From contig NC_092859.1 of assembly GCF_032062135.1 (NCBI RefSeq), positions 129,086,600 to 129,150,599 on the forward strand: DNA of 64,000 bases, read 5' to 3'. This document shows positions 58,801-64,000 of this stretch, one piece after another. Position 1 is the stretch's first letter. Every line of letters starts with the position of its first letter. A program made the translations under genes and the position numbers. The notes beneath the pieces were generated by a model. It searched no databases and had not been told where the DNA came from. It saw only the letters and a program-made list of their open reading frames with translations. The stretch is from Pyxicephalus adspersus. Lineage: Eukaryota; Chordata; Amphibia; Anura; Pyxicephalidae.

Positions 58801-59420
58801 TACACGGGGACAGCCGGAGGTGTGCAGGATGACCGATGGACACTGCTGCTCCTCCCAGCACGCCGGGCCTGAAGTGAGCGCCTCTAGCGGCCAGTCGCGG
58901 TAGTGCCTGTTGTGTGTTACCCTTTACCGGAGTGTCTCCCCCGTAGAAGATGGCGGAACTGTCTCCGGTGCTGCAGCCGCACAGGGATGGAGGAAGCCGG
59001 CTGGGCTACACGGCCTTCCCCGAGTGTGAGTCTGAAGCCGAGCTGTCCCTGAGCCTGGCCCGCACCAAGACCCGCTCGTACGGCAGCACGGCCAGTGTGA
59101 CCACCCCCTGGGCTGAGAAGTTCATCGAGCACCAGGTCAGCCCCAGCGACACCCTGCAGGGCATTGCTCTGAAGTACGGAGTGACGGTAAGCCGCGGCCT
59201 GGGACGGGGCCTGTGTAGGGGGTCTGGGGGCCTAACTCACACCGGGGGGAGGGGGGTCACTGTGACCTTATACCGGGGGTATATAGAGCCCTGACCGCTC
59301 TCCTGTGTCACACACATACCGGGCACTAGACGGAGGAGCCCCGGACCGGTCCGTCACGTTAGGTGACACCGGATGGTCTATGGGGGACCTTGGTAACCAT
59401 GGCAACCTCGTGCCTGGGGT
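58800..59420 (+). promoter_or_regulatory. lysmd2: CpG-rich LYSMD2 promoter region
   Basis: CpG density and GC content rise sharply right after the minisatellite ends and fall again about 230 bp into the intron, in an otherwise AT-rich window. No TATA box is visible near the start codon. The start codon lies inside AAGATGGCGGA (58947-58957), a close match to the YY1 consensus often found just downstream of the transcription start of TATA-less promoters. The transcription start is therefore probably within roughly 100 bp upstream. Confidence 0.65.
58950..59186 (+). CDS. lysmd2: LYSMD2 first coding exon (LysM domain protein, partial)
   Basis: Seventy-nine codons from ATG at 58950 to a GTGACG|GTAAGC donor, phase 0. 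The N-terminus (MAELSPVLQPHRDGG) is followed by the LYSMD2 signature ELSLSLARTKTRSYGSTASV at residues 31-50. The first part of a LysM domain then starts (FIEHQVSPSDTLQGIALKYG, residues about 59-78). In known LYSMD2 proteins the LysM domain continues in the next exon. That exon was not found before 64,000, so the gene runs off the window. LysM domains bind N-acetylglucosamine polymers in other proteins; the vertebrate LYSMD1/2 proteins lack signal peptides and transmembrane segments, and their role is not known. The RSYGSTASV block and ELSLSLAR favour LYSMD2 over LYSMD1. Base composition is far more GC- and CpG-rich than the surroundings, as expected for a promoter-proximal exon. Confidence 0.93.
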
Positions 59421-60056
59421 CACACTGCCCATCCCCCATCACATGAATATTATACCTTGGTGTCATCACATTACATGGGCACCTCTGATGGGTGATGACA
59501 CCCCATTATTATTCATTACTGCTCCCTCTATAGAGGTAAGTAGCGTGTCATTATTGTCAGTCATGCCAGTCTCCATGGCGACAAGCGGTCATACATGATG
59601 TGTGCGTGTGATGTACATTGCCTCATGTATGGCTGATTTCTGTGTAAGGTAACAGGTACACTTTATAAGCCTACAACTATTGTACAAAATACGCCATGTT
59701 CTGCTCGCGCATTAGAAGCTGCAGCAAATCAGAGACACCTCATGTCCCAGCTGAAAGATGTCCATAAGTATAACTCGCCCGTCTTCCATCAATATCCCAG
59801 GGCTGGCCGTGATCATCATATCAGTATGTGTGTTGTGTTTTATTATTTGCATAAGTGCAGCTCCCCCCTGACATTTCCCAGGGGAGCGCGGAGATATAAT
59901 CACCAAAATACACATCTTTCATATGAAGAGCTCATCACCCCAATCATCACCGTATTGTGTACATTCCGGTGACGGACACAGCGACACGAGCGGGCAGCAT
60001 GCCAATGTACACCGTGCTTCATTCACACACACCCTATGTATATGTACTTTATATGT

Positions 60057-60198
60057 ATTATTATTAATAAACAGGATTTATATAGCACCAACATATTACG
60101 CAGTGTTGTACATTAAATAGGGGCTGCAAGTGACAGATACAGACAGTGACACAGGGAGGAGGAGAGGGCCCTGCCCCGAAGAGTTTACAATCTAGGAG
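60057..60198 (-). mobile_element. SINE-tail-related element, type 2
   Basis: ATTATTATTAATAAACAGGA, TATAGCACCAACATATTACG, GACACAGGGAGGAGGAGAGG and GAGTTTACAATCTAGGAG. Confidence 0.75.
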
Positions 60199-60454
60199 AA
60201 TTATTGGGCATTTTGTGTAAGAGATCATAAACTGCAAAAGTCTTTATCATTACAAGAATTATTCCAGTGAATGTGACTACTTCTATAGACTGACCTAGAT
60301 ACATGAGAACCTTTACAGACACCATCACATTTGTTGTTTGGTGTTATAATATCAAGAGAAAGAAATGTACTCCAACCCCCCTGACGTTCTAATTCTGTCC
60401 GTATTTCCACGCAAAAAGCGTCACATTTTTTGCATGGAAATAAATTTTACATTG

Positions 60455-60750
60455 TAGGGTGTTCTTGGGTGTTCCTTTTGCGCATGCCCAAACATCTCGG
60501 GCATGCGCAGGAGGAGCTATTGCGTGAAAAGGGAAAAAAATTGCCGATCTCACACATGCGCCTGGATTGAGTGACGTAGGAAGATGAGAAGAAGATGGCG
60601 GCGCTCAGTGTTGGCACGAAGACGGATGCTGGGACGATGCGGAACCCGATGGAAGACACCTCCAGACCGATCGACAGTCCTGCGGGATTAAAGTTAAGTA
60701 ATTTTTTTGTTTTGGGGGACTTTTGAGTTTAGTTCCTCTTTAAAAGGTTC
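60455..60750 (-). repeat. Dispersed repeat carrying a YY1-like motif and a CpG palindrome
   Basis: AAGATGGCGGC at 60592-60602. TGCGCATGCCC (60479-60489) and its exact complement (60499-60509) form a hairpin with a 9-base loop. Ends GAGTTTAGTTCCTCTTTAAA, the inverted form of the 28,440 element's end. Confidence 0.6.
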
Positions 60751-60844
60751 TTAGTCTATTTCACATACAAATATAGTTGTTTAAACCTTATGGTGTTTTT
60801 CCTTATGGAGTTGGTGGAGGAAGTAGCACACAATAGGGGTATAC

Positions 60845-60847
<3 letters not shown>

Positions 60848-60906
<59 letters not shown>
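60848..60906. repeat. (TA)n microsatellite
   Basis: About 29 TA units followed by an imperfect (AC)n stretch. Confidence 0.97.
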
Positions 60907-60908
<2 letters not shown>

Positions 60909-61110
60909 CACACACACATAGAAACATACATGTGTATATATATACACGCTATACATACATAACTACACACTATATACCGAAAAAAACCCCGCAATACTGA
61001 ATGTCTACTCCGTCTTTTTTAGCCTTTAAAGTATTTCTGAGCACGAAGCACAAGTTAAATGTTTGCACTTCCTATACCCCACCGTATAATGTACAACGCA
61101 ACCATTTTTT

Positions 61111-61255
61111 TAATTACTATTTTTACTAATGTATTTATATAGTGCCAACATATTACACAGCACTGTACATTAAATAGGGGTTGCAAATGACAGTCGAATA
61201 CAGACAGTGACACAGGAGGAGAGGATCCTGCCCCGAAGAGCTTACAATCTAGGAT
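61111..61255 (-). mobile_element. SINE-tail-related element, type 2
   Basis: TATAGTGCCAACATATTACA, GTACATTAAATAGGGGTTGC, GACACAGGAGGAGAGGATCC and GAGCTTACAATCTAGGA. Only about 900 bp from the copy at 60,057. Confidence 0.75.
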
Positions 61256-61731
61256 AATGCTAGAAATCCACTATTTTAGTTTCATTTAATAAAGTCCACA
61301 ATTTGCCAATTAAAGTCACCCATAGCCACACCCAAAAGCTTATCAATTAAAATTGGGCATCCAGAAACTGCACCACAACTGAAATGTTACCGTAGTCTGA
61401 ACATACCCCGAGTCTATGGAGGGGTAAAACTGAACTCCGGGATAAGGCATTTGGTGCACACATTGAATCTTGTTTCACATGTGAATATGTTTGTATAGGG
61501 GATTCAGCTTTAAATCCTTTGTGTTGCTTTGTCCTGAATAGACTACACACATTTTGGCTTCAGTCCTGAAAGTTTATTTTCTTTATTATTAACCTAATAT
61601 TTGGCATGTAGGTGTAGGGTTTTTATCTGGGGAATGTTTATTTCCCTAGTGGTTGAACTTGATGGACTTGATGTCTTTTTTTTTAACCTAGTGAACTACA
61701 GAAGCTGTGCCTATAAAAAAACCAAGTAGAG

Positions 61732-61880
61732 CAGTAATTTCCCCAGAATATTTTTTAAGCCTGTGGGTGGTGGCCCTGTATTGTGACCCAGTTTTTCAGT
61801 AACCACCCAAAAACAGCCGGGGGGGTCACTGAAAAGTGCCGGATGGTGCCCCAGACTAAAACGTGCTAGGGAGACCACTG
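61732..61880 (-). mobile_element. Hairpin element copy G, 5-bp target duplication
   Basis: Starts CAGTAATTTCCCCAG and ends GCTAGGGAGACCACTG. TAGAG is repeated exactly at 61727-61731 and 61881-61885. Confidence 0.85.
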
Positions 61881-62059
61881 TAGAGGGACAAAGACTCATT
61901 ATCAATAAATAATATTTCTGCTCCCTTTTCTGCATTTTCTTCACTACAATAAATCACTGACTCCACATGCAGAGACGACTGACTTTTCCTAAACTTTTGT
62001 AATATGAATACTGGTTCCAGGCAGAGATTAATAATGTACTTTAGTATAACTAACTGGTC

Positions 62060-62309
62060 CGGTGTTCCCCCCAGCCCATTTTAGCTGGGCGCACCACCCA
62101 GCACTTTTTAGTAACCACTCGTCTGTTTTTGGGAGGTTACAGAGAAGTTGAATCACAATACAAGGGCAATTTAATGTACAGCTCTGCGTAATATGTTGGC
62201 GCTATATAAATCCTGTTTAATAATAATAATAATAATAATAATAAAAGGGCTGCCACCCACCTACATCTTCTTCCCACTCAGTTTACAAAAATGTCTGGGG
62301 AGAATAATG
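62060..62309 (+). mobile_element. Hairpin element copy H, split by a SINE-tail insertion
   Basis: Left part 62060-62167 (CGGTGTTCCCCCCAGCCC ... ATACAAGGGC) and right part 62245-62309 (AAGGGCTGCCACCCACC ... GGGGAGAATAATG) join into a normal family member once the 77-bp insert 62168-62244 is removed. Confidence 0.85.
62168..62244 (+). mobile_element. SINE-tail insertion with (AAT)n, nested in copy H
   Basis: Contains TGTACAGCTCTGCGTAATAT and GCGCTATATAAATCC followed by an (AAT)n tract. It is flanked by AAGGGC at 62162-62167 and 62245-62250. This is the 3' tail shared with the SINEs listed in this window. Confidence 0.8.
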
Positions 62310-62514
62310 AATAATGCAAACCCAACCAATGAGTATTTTTAGCAGCTGACATGTTTAAGTTTAGTGTACAGGGCAATATTAAGAAGAGACTATGCAAGTT
62401 TAGGCAAACCCTTTAAAGGAAACCTACCATGAGAGATTTATGAGAGTTTCCGATACCAACTTCCTTCTGAAAAATGAAAGTTACCTAGCTATAATTCTGA
62501 TCATCTGATTAGGA

Positions 62515-62612
62515 CAATGTTTCTCAACCAGCGTTCCTCCAGAGGTTTCTAGGGGTGCATTGAGCACTGAGCAACTTGTGCCCCACAGGTCATATATCAC
62601 TGACACCAATAA
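62515..62612 (+). mobile_element. hAT (Charlie-like) element, left end
   Basis: CAATGTTTCTCAACCAGCGT followed by a sequence with TCTAGGGGTGCATTGAGCA, which I recognise as the end of a widespread vertebrate hAT family. The right end was not identified. Confidence 0.6.
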
Positions 62613-64000
62613 TCAAAATATTATATATTTAAGTTGCTCACCTGGGACAGGTATGCTGATCACCAAGGTCAGAACACGTATTCTATGTGCTCATTCCAGG
62701 TGAGTGATTTAGAAAACATGGTGGTCAGATGATCGCCAATGCAGCCACAAAATTAGTCCGTTAGTAATCCAGCCCCTGTGTGTCTCTCATGGCAGGAGTG
62801 CTTTTGGTATGTTCAGTTATAATACATGTGCTTTATGTTTTATCCACCAAAGGATTTGTAGTTCTGTACATCCAGTGTTTGTGATTTACATACATATGGT
62901 GCAGGTGACAAATGTATTCCTTTGTTCAGCAGTTCAGCTTCCAATGTCTCCAGGACATTTAAAGAGCCATATTAAAGCTTTCTAATTATTGGAGAGGTAA
63001 TCTGGGAAGGGAATAATAATGCCGGTCCAAGAAGTAGCAGAATAACCTTAAATAAAATGGCCAAGCAAAATTAGATATTTGGACATAAACATACAAATTA
63101 CTTGTAAATCAGTAAAGACTGTCAACTTTCAAATATTTTGGTCTTTGAGATTTAATATGGGATTTTACTGTTCCCTAAATTATTTGAGCATTGTATACTG
63201 CCAAACTGATACCAGGCAGTTACACATTTCTTGTCACAATTTAAAGTCGTCAGTCACTTTCTGCAGATTGTAACATGAGGAATGAACGCCGTCCTTTATG
63301 TGCCAGCCCTGCTGGCCATTGCATTGTGCACCCAGGTGTGAAATTTGTTGTCCTGGAACATTTGTGTTTCATGTGACCACAGTAAATATATTTTCCCTTT
63401 CTACTGGAAAAAGTACATTGTGACCCCAGTAAGAGAGCTTTAATAGTAGGAAAACAGGGAGGGCGGGAGTTCTGTCTGCTGGAACAAAGATTTATTATAG
63501 GGAAGGGCCACCAAGTAATCATGTTTTAGAGAAAACAAACCACAATATTACTCAGGTCATGTTGGTTAGGTTTGCTCTGATGTTCACAGAATGGATTGGC
63601 CTTTTGTTAAATCAATATGGAAAATGATCTCCAATGTCTGTGTGGCTTTTGTGTTTCCATCTTTATATAACAGAAATAGTAATATTGCTGGAATAGCTTG
63701 GGTGATTTTTTTTCATCGTAGCCGTTCTTACTTGCTGTATGTTTGCTGTTTCACTGTTACCAAAGTGATATCTGCATTTTCACTGACATCACTGATCATC
63801 ATATGGAAGCTCTTTTTGTTTCAGGCAAACCTCTAAATACACAGATGAATTCCAAATAATATAGAAGCTTCCAGTTGTAAGAATAACAGCACAGCCCTAA
63901 CTAGAGGAGAGAGGACCTGACCTTATCTGATCTCTGCTTTTATATCCAGGTTCCTTCCTCACCCTAAACTGAACAGTGAAAAGAGCAGCAGCATACTGAT

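Larger units (their letters stand above)
59187..64000 (+). other. lysmd2: LYSMD2 first intron (partial)
   Basis: No continuation of the LysM domain (expected to begin with a segment like MEQIKRAN) was seen on the + strand. The stretch contains SINE-tail elements at about 60,057 and 61,111, a YY1-motif repeat at about 60,455, a (TA)n run at 60,848, hairpin-element copies at 61,732 and 62,060, and a hAT end at 62,515. From 62,700 to 64,000 I see nothing identifiable. Confidence 0.6.

Noticed and set aside
59305..59598. 97-codon + frame after LYSMD2 exon 1
   Set aside because: It is intronic, follows the GTAAGC donor, and does not continue the LysM domain.

Overview
The window looks like vertebrate nuclear DNA, most likely from a frog. 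Short exons with GT-AG introns of 80 bp to 15 kb encode a tropomodulin. A CpG-rich first exon encodes a LysM-domain protein. The rest is AT-rich and packed with short DNA-transposon relics, tRNA-derived SINEs and microsatellites. I recognise several of the repeat types (the SINE with an (AAT)n tail, the TTTATTAAAGC palindromes, the GTACACAC-ended elements) as typical of anurans, perhaps ranoids. That species guess rests on memory and is not proven. There is no bacterial or viral gene cluster.

Layout. 1-13,927: non-coding, upstream of the first coding exon, with hAT-type and other non-autonomous elements. 13,928-42,651 (+): a tropomodulin gene, nine coding exons, 347 codons plus stop. It best fits TMOD2, with some TMOD3-like positions. 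Its introns hold a Tc1 transposase relic, a Tigger-like element, two long hAT elements and several palindromic elements. 42,652-58,000: 3' UTR and intergenic DNA, with assembly gaps at 41,159-41,440 (inside the last intron) and 46,662-47,449. 57,540-58,800: a minisatellite, degenerate on the left and sharpening into a 30-bp unit on the right. 58,800-59,420: CpG-rich promoter and first coding exon of LYSMD2 (+). 59,187-64,000: first LYSMD2 intron; no later exon was found.

Tropomodulin caps actin-filament pointed ends together with tropomyosin. LYSMD2 is a cytosolic LysM protein of unknown role. I see no functional link between them; they are neighbours in other vertebrates too. From memory the mammalian pair is divergent, whereas here both are on the + strand, so a local inversion or a scaffolding error at a gap is worth testing.

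The most informative non-genic observations are: (i) eight copies of a ~150-250 bp hairpin-bearing element with CAGTG-type ends, three of them flanked by exact 5-bp direct repeats; (ii) four hAT elements with perfect 8-bp target duplications plus a 44-bp miniature with its own 8-bp duplication; (iii) a SINE-tail insertion inside a copy of (i); (iv) the promoter-side 30-bp minisatellite, whose period is a multiple of three and so creates long spurious ORFs on both strands. I found no convincing new multi-gene system.
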